Origin: a virus
IMG/VR virus record: IMGVR_UViG_3300045963_000147
Coordinates: 1-64,000 of that record
Length of the DNA: 64,000 nt
Direction: 5' to 3' (one strand)
Positions 1 through 7,542 of the stretch are shown here, piece after piece (position 1 is the first letter of the stretch; every line of letters begins with the position of its first letter). The position numbers were made by a program, and so were the translations under genes. The notes under the pieces are model-generated. The model had not been told where the DNA came from. It saw only the letters and a list, made by a program, of their open reading frames with translations, and did no database searches.

Positions 1-250
1 ACTGAGACCCTGGCAGTGAGCTGACCGAGGTCTTGCTCTGCTGGATCGTGGTGCTGGGGCTGTAGCTGTCGCTGTTGACGAGCCAGCCTTCTTCGGGGCA
101 GAACACGGCGAGCAGGAAGTGGTAGCCGTAGCCGTAGCCGTAGCTGTAGGCCGCGTAGAGGCCGTTGCTGATTTCGGCGAAGACGTTGCCCGTCCTGAAG
201 GTCTTCCGCTGCCGGATGAGGTGGCCGGCTTCACGTTGAGAAATCGCCAT
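1..250 (-). CDS. Small phage protein of unknown function, C-terminus outside window
   Basis: The reading frame starts at ATG 250 and stays open to the left edge, so about 83 residues are visible and the stop lies outside the window. It begins MAISQREAGHLIRQRKTF and contains an aromatic run AAYSYGYGYGYHF followed by GWLVNSDSYS. This type of YSYG-x-H...NxDxYS pattern is seen in short phage proteins of unknown function that regulate nothing known. The start codon abuts the stop codon of the preceding gene (251), so the two are co-translated. No catalytic motif is visible. Confidence 0.7.
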   Translation of the reverse strand, partial: MAISQREAGHLIRQRKTFRTGNVFAEISNGLYAAYSYGYGYGYHFLLAVFCPEEGWLVNSDSYSPSTTIQQSKTSVSSLPGSQ

Positions 251-475
251 TTACTTCAGTCCTTGCATGACGAGTTGAATGGCCTTCTGCGCCAGGGTGT
301 CGCCGCACTTGGCGCGCTCGATCACCCAGGCCGCGGTCTTGCGTGCGCTGTCGAAGGGTTTGGCGAAAGCTACGGGGAGGATTTCAGGGCGGGTGCGCTG
401 GGTGCGTGGGTCGAAGACGTCGGCCAGCAGCCAGCCTTGGCGACGTGCGGAGAGGGCTTCGTGTTCGTCGAACAT
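251..475 (-). CDS. Small hypothetical protein
   Basis: The gene encodes about 74 residues (MFDEHEALSARRQGW...). A GTG nine bases upstream (484) is an alternative start that would add three residues. It is charged, mostly helical, without membrane segments or recognised motifs. It is the first gene after a hairpin (514-529) and a promoter-like motif, so it probably opens a new leftward unit together with the partial gene that follows. There is no convincing Shine-Dalgarno sequence because the promoter-like motif runs up to the start codon, which raises the possibility of leaderless translation. Function unknown. Confidence 0.6.
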   Translation of the reverse strand: MFDEHEALSARRQGWLLADVFDPRTQRTRPEILPVAFAKPFDSARKTAAWVIERAKCGDTLAQKAIQLVMQGLK

Positions 476-498
476 AGATCGCACGTAGATCGTAGAGA
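473..498 (-). promoter_or_regulatory. Promoter/operator-like motif upstream of small genes
   Basis: On the minus strand the sequence CTCTACGATCTACGTGCG is followed directly by ATCTATG, which contains the start codon. An almost identical string (CTCTACGATCTATCTTCG, then ATCTATG) precedes the small membrane gene at 13949. TACGAT could be a -10 hexamer, but no good -35 is present. It sits just after a hairpin that could end the upstream unit. Confidence 0.4.
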
Positions 499-509
499 TG
501 GAGGCGAAA

Positions 510-530
510 GAATGCCGACAGAAGTCGGCG
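510..530 (-). terminator. Hairpin, possible intrinsic terminator
   Basis: Arms GCCGAC (514-519) and GTCGGC (524-529) with a 4-base loop lie just after the stop of the gene ending at 537. On the minus strand the hairpin is followed by ATTCTTT, a weak T-rich tail. Confidence 0.4.
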
Positions 531-536
531 AGAGTT

Positions 537-923
537 TTACGTCGGCTTGGTCATGATGACCAGGATCAGGCTGGGCAGCTCGATCGTCAGCTTGCTGCCC
601 TCTTCGGTGATGAGCATGGACGGGCGGTCGGCCAGAATCTTGGGCGTGTACTCGATGGCGTCTTCGGCGTAGAGCTTCGGGCCTTTGGAGCCTTTCCACG
701 AGTACATCCAGCGAGAGCGGGAGTTGTCAGTCTTGGGCGCCGCGTGGCGCAGCACCTTCCCCTTGCGCCACAGACCGCCGAGATAGTCTGAGACCCGGTT
801 GACCGAGGCTGCATGTTTGCGTACTTCGGGCATGTCGTAGAGAGCCTGACAGTCGAGCGGCTCGGTCGCCGCCTTGAGGACTGTCTCCAAGACGGGAAAC
901 AACCCGTCTTCGTTGGTTCGCAT
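537..923 (-). CDS. Hypothetical protein, winged-helix-like N-terminal half
   Basis: The product has 128 residues starting MRTNEDGLFPVLETVLKAA. This ATG (923) is preceded by AGGAG at good spacing, whereas an ATG 17 codons further upstream has none. The N-terminal half (about residues 8-65) alternates helices with DMPEVRKHAASVNRVSDYLGGLWRKGKV-like spacing, which resembles a winged helix that reads several repeats of a binding site, but this is inference. The C-terminal half is beta-rich. It lies in the leftward operon just behind a nuclease-like gene. Function unknown. Confidence 0.65.
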   Translation of the reverse strand: MRTNEDGLFPVLETVLKAATEPLDCQALYDMPEVRKHAASVNRVSDYLGGLWRKGKVLRHAAPKTDNSRSRWMYSWKGSKGPKLYAEDAIEYTPKILADRPSMLITEEGSKLTIELPSLILVIMTKPT

Positions 924-936
924 GAACTTCTCCTGA

Positions 937-1347
937 TCACAGTGAGGTACAGCTCTTGGTGTTGGTGAATGCAACGATACGGTTGGCTATAACTTTGCGT
1001 GCTTGTATGAGCTGCCGGAAGGCGCCTGCGGACAGGCTCTCCCATTGGTGAGGGCAGAGGATCACTCCACCCTCTTTGCAGCCGACGATCACTGCGACGT
1101 TTCGCCCCTCTCGGGCACGGGCGGTAAGCCAGCCACTTTGCAGTTTACTCAGACCCGGCACGATGATCGTGTCATCACGCTTCGGGACTCCAACGAACTT
1201 GTACTCAACCCACAAGTCGCGGATCGCTCCGCTGTACCAGCAGTCGGCAATGCCGCCGTTGTACTGGTTGTGGTTCTTCATGCGGTAGAGGTCGTCGGGG
1301 AGATGCTTGTGCATCCCCACGATCCAGGTGTTCTCAGGGCCGCTCAC
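937..1347 (-). CDS. Putative PD-(D/E)XK-type nuclease
   Basis: The product has 136 residues. Visible features are GGIADCWYSG (Asp about residue 35), then LWVEYKF (Glu-x-Lys about residues 48-50), then LSKLQSGWL. The Asp...E-x-K...Q arrangement is the core of PD-(D/E)XK nucleases such as Holliday-junction and VRR-NUC type enzymes, so a DNA nuclease acting in replication or recombination is likely. Its start overlaps the end of the preceding gene by 14 bases. The length suits a single-domain phage endonuclease. Which substrate it cuts cannot be told from the sequence. Confidence 0.55.
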   Translation of the reverse strand: MSGPENTWIVGMHKHLPDDLYRMKNHNQYNGGIADCWYSGAIRDLWVEYKFVGVPKRDDTIIVPGLSKLQSGWLTARAREGRNVAVIVGCKEGGVILCPHQWESLSAGAFRQLIQARKVIANRIVAFTNTKSCTSL

Positions 1348-1627
1348 CCGTCGGCTCCGGGTTTAGTTGGAGCCAGCGGTCCAGGGTGTCGCGGGCTTCG
1401 CGGATGTCCTTGTGCAGACTCTTGGAGCCGGTTCGTTGGCCGGCCAGCAGCAGTTTCTTGCTGGCGTGCTGGATCGCACCAGAAGGGTCGCCGATGCAGA
1501 AAAGCTGGTGCACGGCGTACACGTCGATTTCTGCCAGATGCCGCACGTCTTTGTAGTAACGCGGGTAGGTCTGTGCGAGGGACGGCCCGTCGGGGCGCTG
1601 TCCCGGTACGCAATCGGTGACCTTCAT
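1334..1627 (-). CDS. Small DUF3310-like protein
   Basis: The product has 97 residues (MKVTDCVPGQ...). The middle, YYKDVRHLAEIDVYAVHQLF followed by a helix and ending in DIREARDTLDRWLQL, resembles the DUF3310 family of small phage proteins, whose members have this Y-x3...ID...F...A-x2-YLDRLI layout. Some DUF3310 proteins are annotated as nucleotide kinases without proof. Its ATG overlaps the stop of the exonuclease gene (ATGA, 1624-1627), so the two are translationally coupled. The longer frame extending upstream is only an out-of-phase shadow of the exonuclease gene. Confidence 0.6.
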   Translation of the reverse strand: MKVTDCVPGQRPDGPSLAQTYPRYYKDVRHLAEIDVYAVHQLFCIGDPSGAIQHASKKLLLAGQRTGSKSLHKDIREARDTLDRWLQLNPEPTGERP

Positions 1628-2181
1628 GCCTTCACCATCGTCTTCTTGCTGAACAGCGCCTTGTGGATGGCCTGGAGGTGCTGCGCCTGATAGATCGCGT
1701 CCTGCAAGGCGTTGTGGTGCGTGCCCTGGCGCGGCACCTTGATGCGCTCGGCACCGGGCAGGTTCTTGTAGGTCCGGTAGCACCGGCTGTTCCAGAACTT
1801 CCAGGGCACGTCCACGATGATCTGCCGGTAGGCGTGAGCCACCATCGGCAAGTCGAAGTCGGCACCGCAGCTCCAGACGCAGGCCTTGTCGTCGCCCAGC
1901 CAGTCGCTGAATTCGCACAGGGCGGTTTGCAGCGTCTCTTTGGGTTCGGTGAACACGGCCTTGGCTTCCGAGCTTTGGTCCAGCCACCAGATGAGTGTGT
2001 CTTCCTGAATGCGCCGCTTGTAATCGAGGTTCGACTCGACCGAGATGCTGCGGTAAAAGCCCTCGTCGTCAATGTCGTCCGACTCCAAGTCGAAGCGAAC
2101 AGCTCCGAGGGAAAGGATGACGGAATCCGCGGCGGTGCCGAGGGTCTCACAGTCAATCATGACGTGGCTGAACTTCTTCAA
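1624..2181 (-). CDS. 3'-5' exonuclease, DnaQ/RNase T-like fold
   Basis: The product has 185 residues and carries a DEDDh-type active site: MIDCETLG (Asp10, Glu12), GADFD (Asp108 or Asp110), then THHNALQDA (His156, Asp161). The compact length and the WWLDQSSEA and FWNSRCYRTY segments match the Rv2179c-like group of 3'-5' exonucleases, common in phages. It may proofread, trim ends or degrade RNA. The start appears to be TTG (2181): GGAG sits six bases before it, whereas the ATG at residue 8 has no such site and would cut into the first beta-strand. It forms an operon with the genes downstream. Confidence 0.85.
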   Translation of the reverse strand: MKKFSHVMIDCETLGTAADSVILSLGAVRFDLESDDIDDEGFYRSISVESNLDYKRRIQEDTLIWWLDQSSEAKAVFTEPKETLQTALCEFSDWLGDDKACVWSCGADFDLPMVAHAYRQIIVDVPWKFWNSRCYRTYKNLPGAERIKVPRQGTHHNALQDAIYQAQHLQAIHKALFSKKTMVKA

Positions 2182-2257
2182 TGGTGGCTCCGGGTAGGGC
2201 TGATGGGTAACAGAGTGGCCCTACCCGCCGGGCAGGGCCGGCACTTCCGGCGAGGCG

Positions 2258-2650
2258 TCAGGCCGTCGCAGCCACCTTCGGCTTCGGGCCGCGCTTGGCC
2301 GGCTCGGCGGGCGCAGCGGCCAGGGCGGCGATCTGCCCGTTCAGCTTCTCGCGGCCCTTGGCGGCGGCGTCGAAAGCCTTGGTGTGCTTCTTCGTCGCGG
2401 CTTCGAGCACCTTCTGGGCGGCGGCGATCAGCTTGCCGCCTTCCTTCAGCGCGGCGTCGTGCGCCTTCTGGGCGGTCGCGGCCAGGACGTCGGCCTGCTT
2501 CTTGGCTGCGGTCAGCGCCTTGGTGGCCGTGGTCACTTCGGCTTCGCTGGCCTTGGAGCCGGCGTCGACGATCTTCAGGGCGGACTTCAGGTTGCTTTCC
2601 GCCTGCTTCTTTTCAGCGACAGACATGATTTTCGAGGGAGCGCGTGCCAT
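2258..2650 (-). CDS. Ala/Lys-rich coiled-coil protein
   Basis: The product has 130 residues (MARAPSKIMSVAEKKQAES...). From about residue 10 to 105 it is a nearly continuous Ala/Lys/Glu heptad-like helix, followed by a flexible AAPAEPAKRGPKPKVAATA tail. The RGPKPK patch is AT-hook-like (R-G-P-K-P-K) and the protein is basic, so DNA binding is possible. It overlaps the preceding gene by 38 bases. No family was recognised. Confidence 0.6.
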   Translation of the reverse strand: MARAPSKIMSVAEKKQAESNLKSALKIVDAGSKASEAEVTTATKALTAAKKQADVLAATAQKAHDAALKEGGKLIAAAQKVLEAATKKHTKAFDAAAKGREKLNGQIAALAAAPAEPAKRGPKPKVAATA

Positions 2651-2861
2651 GGAATTTTTCCTTGAGTTGGCGGTTGTAGGTCAGCTCGTTGAGACGGACT
2701 GCCCGGGAAATCAGACGGTCCAGGATGGACTGCCTGCGGCGACTGCCGGCCTCAAGTTCGAGGCAGGCAAGCACTTCTTCCTCAGTCAGCTCGTCGAGCA
2801 TCCGAGTCAAGCCCGAGAAAGATTCCAGGGCCTGTTCTATGTAAGAGCGACGAGGTGGCAT
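2613..2861 (-). CDS. Small hypothetical helical protein
   Basis: The product has 82 residues (MPPRRSYIEQALESFSGLTR...). It has an acidic helix LDELTEEEVLACLELEAGSR followed by a basic region RRRQSILDRLISRAVRLNE. Its 3' end overlaps the coiled-coil gene. No membrane segment or catalytic motif is visible. The composition and frame use look coding. Confidence 0.55.
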   Translation of the reverse strand: MPPRRSYIEQALESFSGLTRMLDELTEEEVLACLELEAGSRRRQSILDRLISRAVRLNELTYNRQLKEKFHGTRSLENHVCR

Positions 2862-2959
2862 GAGTGTTGTCTAGGACATTTCTGAGGGATACCCCTGAAC
2901 GAGGGAGGGGCTCTACCCAAAAGAGGGTGGGGCGAATACCCACCCACCTTCAGATTTCT

Positions 2960-3736
2960 TCAGCGACGGACAGCAGGACGCTTGGGTGCGGCCTTGGTCG
3001 GCGGCTTCGGCACGCCGTAACCGGACACGTCGGGCTCGACGGCCAGCATCGCCTGGGCCTCGGCTTGACGGCCGAAGTGGTCGCCCAGGTTCGGGTTCGG
3101 CGAGGGGTTGCCGAACAGCAGCGCGGCGTACGTCTGCGCCGGGTCCAGCTCGACCGTCGTCACGACGCCGACCGGGCTGCTCTGGAACGTGCGCACGACG
3201 CCGGCCACGTAGCCGTCGAAGCCCTTGATGCCGGTGGGCGACACGTTGAGCTGCCACAGCGGCGTGTCGGCATCGGCGTCAGGCGGCAGGACCGCGAGGC
3301 TGCGCTCGTTCTTGCAGGCCTTGCCCTTGCCGTTGCTGCCGAATGCGTTCATCGGGCAGCTCGCGCAGTCCTTGGCCTGGGGCAGCGGGCTGTTGGGCGA
3401 CGGCACCAGCTTGAGCGGGTTCGTGCCGATCGCGAAGCACACCGGGGCGGCGATGTTGTTCGGGTCGTACGCGCCCTCGTAGAAGCTGTTGCGCGACACG
3501 AAGTCGACGATGACCAGTTCCAGCGGGCCGGGGGTCTTGGTGCCGTTGGGCAGCGTGAACGAGCCGGGGGCCAGCTTGATCTTGCTGCCGCCGGGCGGGG
3601 CGATGCGGTCGGCCATCGCAGCGGCTTGTGCGGCGATCTGCTCCTTGATGGAGACGATGGCGCCGGCGGAAGCCTTGCGCACGGCGACGCTGGTGGTCGC
3701 CGGGCCGGTGGCCTTGAGGGGTTTGGAGGTAGCCAT
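2960..3736 (-). CDS. Conserved-looking phage protein, possible ssDNA-binding protein
   Basis: The product has 258 residues. A beta-rich core (about residues 50-210) contains a Cys cluster KDCASCPMNAFG...KACKNE near residues 123-142, suggesting one bound metal. It contains the segment TPLWQLNVSPTGIKGFDGYVAGV and ends in a basic KPPTKAAPKRPAVRR tail. Genes of this kind are often found beside the DNA polymerase of GC-rich podoviruses. The position next to a small coiled-coil gene and replication enzymes suggests a single-strand binding or replication accessory role, but no OB-fold signature was recognised. Confidence 0.6.
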   Translation of the reverse strand: MATSKPLKATGPATTSVAVRKASAGAIVSIKEQIAAQAAAMADRIAPPGGSKIKLAPGSFTLPNGTKTPGPLELVIVDFVSRNSFYEGAYDPNNIAAPVCFAIGTNPLKLVPSPNSPLPQAKDCASCPMNAFGSNGKGKACKNERSLAVLPPDADADTPLWQLNVSPTGIKGFDGYVAGVVRTFQSSPVGVVTTVELDPAQTYAALLFGNPSPNPNLGDHFGRQAEAQAMLAVEPDVSGYGVPKPPTKAAPKRPAVRR

Positions 3737-3768
3737 GGGTGGGTATGATCTTTCTTCGAGGTGAGATG

Positions 3769-4233
3769 TCAGGACGACAGGGTGCGCAGGTTGACGCGCT
3801 TCTTGATGAACGGCATGACGCCGGGAATCTGCTTCTTGGCTTTCAGCAGATCCTGATCCGGGTTGCCGCCGTTCATGGAGACCAGCAGTTCCTTGTACGG
3901 GCCATCGGAGACGCGCCGTTGCAGGAGGAAGAACGCCTTCTTCTTGGCGATGAACTCGTAGAACTTCTCCCAGCCCTCATCGCCGACGACGTTGCCGACG
4001 ACGCTGTAGCTGAAGGAGACGGTGGCCTTGGAGCCGGTGGACTTGGCGACGCCTTCGGCGTCCATGCGCGCGACGAGTTCTTCCTCGATCGCGTCGCTCT
4101 GGGCGTTGATGGCCTTGACTTCTTCTTCGAGCTTCTTGCGCTGTTCGCGCAGAGCCCACATCTGGTCGATGAGCTTGCCCACGGAAGCCGGCAGCTTCAC
4201 GGAGGTCTTGGCGGGAGCGGTTGCGGCAACCAT
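3769..4233 (-). CDS. Hypothetical protein with N-terminal coiled coil
   Basis: The product has 154 residues. After a short Ala/Pro leader comes a coiled coil (about residues 20-60, WALREQRKKLEEEVKAINAQ), then a mixed domain with KATVSFSYSV and a C-terminal IPGVMPFIKKRVNLRTLSS. The domain order resembles small phage proteins of the Gp157 type (coiled coil plus a strand-rich end), but identity is uncertain. A TCTAAG promoter-like motif lies in the 60-base gap upstream, so this gene probably opens a leftward unit that continues into the putative ssDNA-binding protein. Confidence 0.6.
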   Translation of the reverse strand: MVAATAPAKTSVKLPASVGKLIDQMWALREQRKKLEEEVKAINAQSDAIEEELVARMDAEGVAKSTGSKATVSFSYSVVGNVVGDEGWEKFYEFIAKKKAFFLLQRRVSDGPYKELLVSMNGGNPDQDLLKAKKQIPGVMPFIKKRVNLRTLSS

Positions 4234-4254
4234 CGTTTTGTTTCCTTGGATGAG

Positions 4255-4278
4255 CGTTAGTCTATCTTAGACGTGAGA
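4255..4278 (-). promoter_or_regulatory. TCTAAG promoter/operator-like motif
   Basis: On the minus strand the gap between the genes ending at 4294 and starting at 4233 contains CACGTCTAAGATAGACTA. The block CACGTCTAAGATAGA is identical to the one at 19830 in front of the primase-helicase gene. TAAGAT could serve as a -10 element. Confidence 0.45.
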
Positions 4279-4293
4279 CGTGGACAAGAAGAT

Positions 4294-4608
4294 TTAGGTG
4301 TGAATCCCCCATTTGTGTTCGTTGCTGTGGGGCTCGACGCTGACCGTGAAGGCCGGCCCCGAGCCGTCGAGGTACTGACCCGGCCCGCTGTAGATCAGCC
4401 CGCCGACCAGACGCCGACGACCGCCGTCGGTGATGAGGAAGGCGAAGCTCAGCGGGGCGAAGTCGGCGTGCAGGTAGCACGTCTCATCGGCGCCGCACAT
4501 ATCCTTGAGGCGCGTCAGGCGGGAGTTGAGAGCGTCGAGGCAGTTGTTGTCCTCGGCGAATTTCTTGACGGCGAGGTAGTGCTCCTCGCATTCAATGTGC
4601 AGGGCCAT
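4294..4608 (-). CDS. Small hypothetical protein
   Basis: The product has 104 residues (MALHIECEEHYLAVKKFAED...). It has an N-terminal helix with His and Cys residues and a beta-rich C-terminal half (FAFLITDGGRRRLVGGLIYSG) that ends EPHSNEHKWGIHT. The ATG at 4608 has AAGGA upstream. It follows the gene ending at 4619 with a 10-base gap. No family was recognised. Confidence 0.65.
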   Translation of the reverse strand: MALHIECEEHYLAVKKFAEDNNCLDALNSRLTRLKDMCGADETCYLHADFAPLSFAFLITDGGRRRLVGGLIYSGPGQYLDGSGPAFTVSVEPHSNEHKWGIHT

Positions 4609-4618
4609 GAAGGGTTCC

Positions 4619-4852
4619 TTAGCGGGTGAGTTTCTTGGTGACGGCGTCGACGGTCTTCTGCTGATGGACGAGTTCGGCTTTGAGCCTGAACACATACTGA
4701 CGAAGAGCGGCGTAGTCGTAGTGGTGCGTCTGCACTTCAGCGAATTTCACAAGCGGCCCGTGAACTACCCGGATACTCGTCGTGCAGTCGTACAGGTCTT
4801 GATGGAGCGTGACCCAGTCCGGCCAGGAGCGGTATTCGATGGACACGCCCAT
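4619..4852 (-). CDS. Small protein with C-terminal VTKKLTR peptide
   Basis: The product has 77 residues and starts MGVSIEYRSWPDWVTLHQDL. The last 35 residues form a helix that ends AVTKKLTR. The same ending recurs in several otherwise unrelated small proteins here. It begins one base after the stop codon of the DNA polymerase gene, so it belongs to the replication operon. Function unknown. Confidence 0.65.
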   Translation of the reverse strand: MGVSIEYRSWPDWVTLHQDLYDCTTSIRVVHGPLVKFAEVQTHHYDYAALRQYVFRLKAELVHQQKTVDAVTKKLTR

Positions 4853-4853
4853 C

Positions 4854-6992
4854 TCACTTGCTGTAGTTGTGCGCGTGCCCGCCTTCAGCGGACAACGGCA
4901 GATTGGCGTACCAATCCTTGCCTGTCGTCATCACCTTCATCATCCGCTGGAAGGCGAAGTCGGCTTCGGCCTTCTTGACGCGTAGCACGATTTCATCGTG
5001 GGTGGTCAACACCACGCGATACGTCTTGCTCAGTTCGAGGAGCTGATACATGACGATGATGCGGGCGAGTGCCTGGACGATGTTCTCGCACAGCAGACCA
5101 CCATAAATCTTCTTGCGGATCGGCGTGCCGTTGAGGGTTGACCCATAGGTCCACTCCTCGTACCCATTCTGGCCCATGGCCTTCTTGAGGTCCGGGTAGT
5201 GCAGGCACATCCCGTTGGGCAACCAGATTTTGTTGGCTTCCCAACTGATCGGGCCATGGGCACCGGCGCGGCCCGCGGCCATGTCTTCGATGATGCCGTT
5301 GCAGATACCCCAGCCGGCCTCGATCTTGCGATTCTTGGCGCGGTAGATATTGACCCAGCGCTGAGCTTCGGGCCGCGTGATGAACACGGGCGGGCCACCC
5401 AGCGCACCCTTTGCCAGGGTCATCTGGAGTTTGTCCGGCCCCATCTGGAAGCCCAGGCCGAGGGTCAGCACCTTGCCGACGAAGCGCTCGATGATGTCGG
5501 CCTTCGTAATCGTGCGGCCATACGCCAGGGTGGCCATGGTGCAGTACGGGTCGCCCTTGGCGCGGAAGATGTCCAGGAGGTCGTCCTGGCCCCAGAGGAA
5601 GGCGTTGATCCGGCACTCGATCTGACCCGAGTCGCCGACGACCAGGACATGCCCGTCGCCGGCTTCGATAGATTGGCGCAGTTCGCCGGTTCCAGGTATT
5701 GGCTTTTTGTTCTCGTCGTACTTCGGGCGTCTGAGGTTTTGTAGGTTGCGCTTGTCGCCGCCACCCAGCCGGTGGGTGTGGGCGCGGCTGTAGGCGTAGT
5801 AGGCGGGCAGGCACCAGCCGTTGACTGAGGCTGTCAGCAGCCGCTCGGCCCGGGTGATGTTCGTTGTGGACTTGACGGCGAGGCGGGCGTCGACCAGGGC
5901 GCGCAGGCGTTCGGACTTCCTGGCTGCGGCCTTGACGCCACTGACCTTGCCCGTGTCGCACTTGGTCGTCCAGCGGTCCTGCACGTCAGGCAGGTTGTTG
6001 AACTCGATGTCGTCCTTGGCGTAGGCGTAGGACCACTTGTCTTCTTCGTTGGCTTCGCGTTCCTCCTTCGTCTTCTTCATCCAGGCCGGGCTGAGCTTGA
6101 CGGGCGGGTCGACGCCTTCGTCGAGCAGCAGGCCGGTGAACTTCGGGTTGCTGCCGATGATGCGGCGGGCGATCAACAGGTCGCGCTCAGTGCCGGTCAG
6201 TGCGCGCTCGGCCTTCATCTTGAGGACAGTCTTGTCCTCGTAGTAGGCCGACGGGTCTTTGATGATCGAGATGAGCAGATCGTCGCGCTCTTTGATTTCG
6301 CGGGCCAGCTCGACCTCGACGCGCGGGATGTTCACCTTCAGGACCGGATCGCAGAACATGCGCACGATGACGTCGATCAGGTCGACTTCTTGTTCCGGCA
6401 GCGCGTAGATCATCTCGGTGAAGACGCGCAGGGTCTCGTCGCCGTCGCGCAGGCAGTACGGTGTGACCTTGCCGAAAAGCGCGGGCGACCATTCGAGAAC
6501 GCCTTTCGTGGTCTCCAGGACGTCGTGAATCTTGCCGGCGCCGCCGTAGTAGAGGGATACCTCGTCTAGGCCGGCGCCAATCTCGTTGCTGTGCAGGCCG
6601 CGAGCCATGGACAGAGTGTCGTAGTAGAAACTCGGTACCACACCATAGTGGTGAGAAAGAATGAGACCGTCGAACTGGGTGTGATGACAGAGCAGGGCAT
6701 GGGTGCTCCAGTTGATCTTCTTCAGCTCGGCTGCGATCCTCTTGGGCGGCACGATCTTGGGCGCCTTGGTACCGACCTTGAGGTACATCATCTGAGCCTT
6801 GAACCGCGGGTCGCGGACATACTCAGATGTCGACAACTTGGACAGGGTGTACTGGTCGTCGTAGTATGTCTCGAAGTCGATCGTGACGAGGCGCTTCCAG
6901 TCCACGTCCTTGGACAAGAAGTGCGGGCGCTTGAATTCAGGGATGATGCGCTGGGTGACCTTGCGCAGAGCGGTTTGCCAAGCGTTGCTCAT
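4854..6992 (-). CDS. DNA polymerase, family A, with 3'-5' exonuclease domain
   Basis: The product has 712 residues and is the phage replicative polymerase. The N-terminal domain has the exonuclease motif VTIDFETYYD (Asp39, Glu41). The polymerase domain has motif A as GDSGQIECR (Asp454), a motif B region around KVLTLGLGFQMG, and motif C as HDEIVLRV (Asp666). Motif A differs from the usual DYSQIELR by Ser-Gly for Tyr-Ser and Cys for Leu, and motif B lacks the usual NFG triad (LGLGFQMG), both of which may affect nucleotide choice. The start overlaps the preceding gene (ATGA). Length matches single-subunit podovirus polymerases without a 5' nuclease domain. Confidence 0.95.
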   Translation of the reverse strand: MSNAWQTALRKVTQRIIPEFKRPHFLSKDVDWKRLVTIDFETYYDDQYTLSKLSTSEYVRDPRFKAQMMYLKVGTKAPKIVPPKRIAAELKKINWSTHALLCHHTQFDGLILSHHYGVVPSFYYDTLSMARGLHSNEIGAGLDEVSLYYGGAGKIHDVLETTKGVLEWSPALFGKVTPYCLRDGDETLRVFTEMIYALPEQEVDLIDVIVRMFCDPVLKVNIPRVEVELAREIKERDDLLISIIKDPSAYYEDKTVLKMKAERALTGTERDLLIARRIIGSNPKFTGLLLDEGVDPPVKLSPAWMKKTKEEREANEEDKWSYAYAKDDIEFNNLPDVQDRWTTKCDTGKVSGVKAAARKSERLRALVDARLAVKSTTNITRAERLLTASVNGWCLPAYYAYSRAHTHRLGGGDKRNLQNLRRPKYDENKKPIPGTGELRQSIEAGDGHVLVVGDSGQIECRINAFLWGQDDLLDIFRAKGDPYCTMATLAYGRTITKADIIERFVGKVLTLGLGFQMGPDKLQMTLAKGALGGPPVFITRPEAQRWVNIYRAKNRKIEAGWGICNGIIEDMAAGRAGAHGPISWEANKIWLPNGMCLHYPDLKKAMGQNGYEEWTYGSTLNGTPIRKKIYGGLLCENIVQALARIIVMYQLLELSKTYRVVLTTHDEIVLRVKKAEADFAFQRMMKVMTTGKDWYANLPLSAEGGHAHNYSK

Positions 6993-7348
6993 TCTAAGTA
7001 CACCAAAAAAGTGATGTTCTGACCAGGAGACAGCGTCAGTGGGTGTTGGAGATTCTCGGTCAGCAGGAGCAGACCATCCCTATAGAGCAGGATTTCTGTT
7101 CCTCTCCAACTGAAGATAGCGTTGCCTGTAAATTCCCACTCGCTGGGAGATTTCCTGTGCGCTTTGACGGGCAAAATGTCTGCCAACGTCTTGTTGGAAT
7201 TTGGCAGCTTTATATAGAACCCTCGTACTTGGCCGAGGAGTTTTGCAGTGACCGCGTGTACGGCCATCTCCTCCTTGGTGAGTTTCGCGAAGGGGTCTAT
7301 ATCGGGGTCGAAGACTTCGTTGAATACCCCCGGCGCGAAGACCGCCAT
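6989..7348 (-). CDS. Small hypothetical protein in polymerase operon
   Basis: The product has 119 residues (MAVFAPGVFNEVFDPDID...). The ATG at 7348 has GGAG six bases upstream and touches the preceding stop (TGATG); a GTG at 7351 is an alternative. The protein is mixed alpha/beta with no recognised motif. Its stop overlaps the polymerase start, so it may be a coupled polymerase partner, which is inference from position. Confidence 0.6.
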   Translation of the reverse strand: MAVFAPGVFNEVFDPDIDPFAKLTKEEMAVHAVTAKLLGQVRGFYIKLPNSNKTLADILPVKAHRKSPSEWEFTGNAIFSWRGTEILLYRDGLLLLTENLQHPLTLSPGQNITFLVYLE

Positions 7349-7542
7349 CACGTACTCCGTTGAGGCGGGAGGACGTACGACCGCTCACCGGCGTGGGTGT
7401 GGCGGTAGCAGGCGCGCTGGGCGTCGACCGGGTCTTTGAAGCGCTCGACGGAGGTCATGCCGCCGAGCTTGTCGAACACCACGGTCCAGAGCGTCTCGTG
7501 CCACAGGCGCACTGGGGCTTGTTGCTGGTGCCACGTGCTCAT
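7348..7542 (-). CDS. Small hypothetical protein between helicase and polymerase
   Basis: The product has 64 residues (MSTWHQQQAPVRLWHETLWT...). The real start is ATG 7542, which overlaps the helicase stop (ATGA). It is rich in Trp, His and Arg. It contains a GGMTSVERFKDPVDAQRACY segment, typical of small phage proteins that bind nucleic acid or a partner, but no family was recognised. Confidence 0.6.
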   Translation of the reverse strand: MSTWHQQQAPVRLWHETLWTVVFDKLGGMTSVERFKDPVDAQRACYRHTHAGERSYVLPPQRST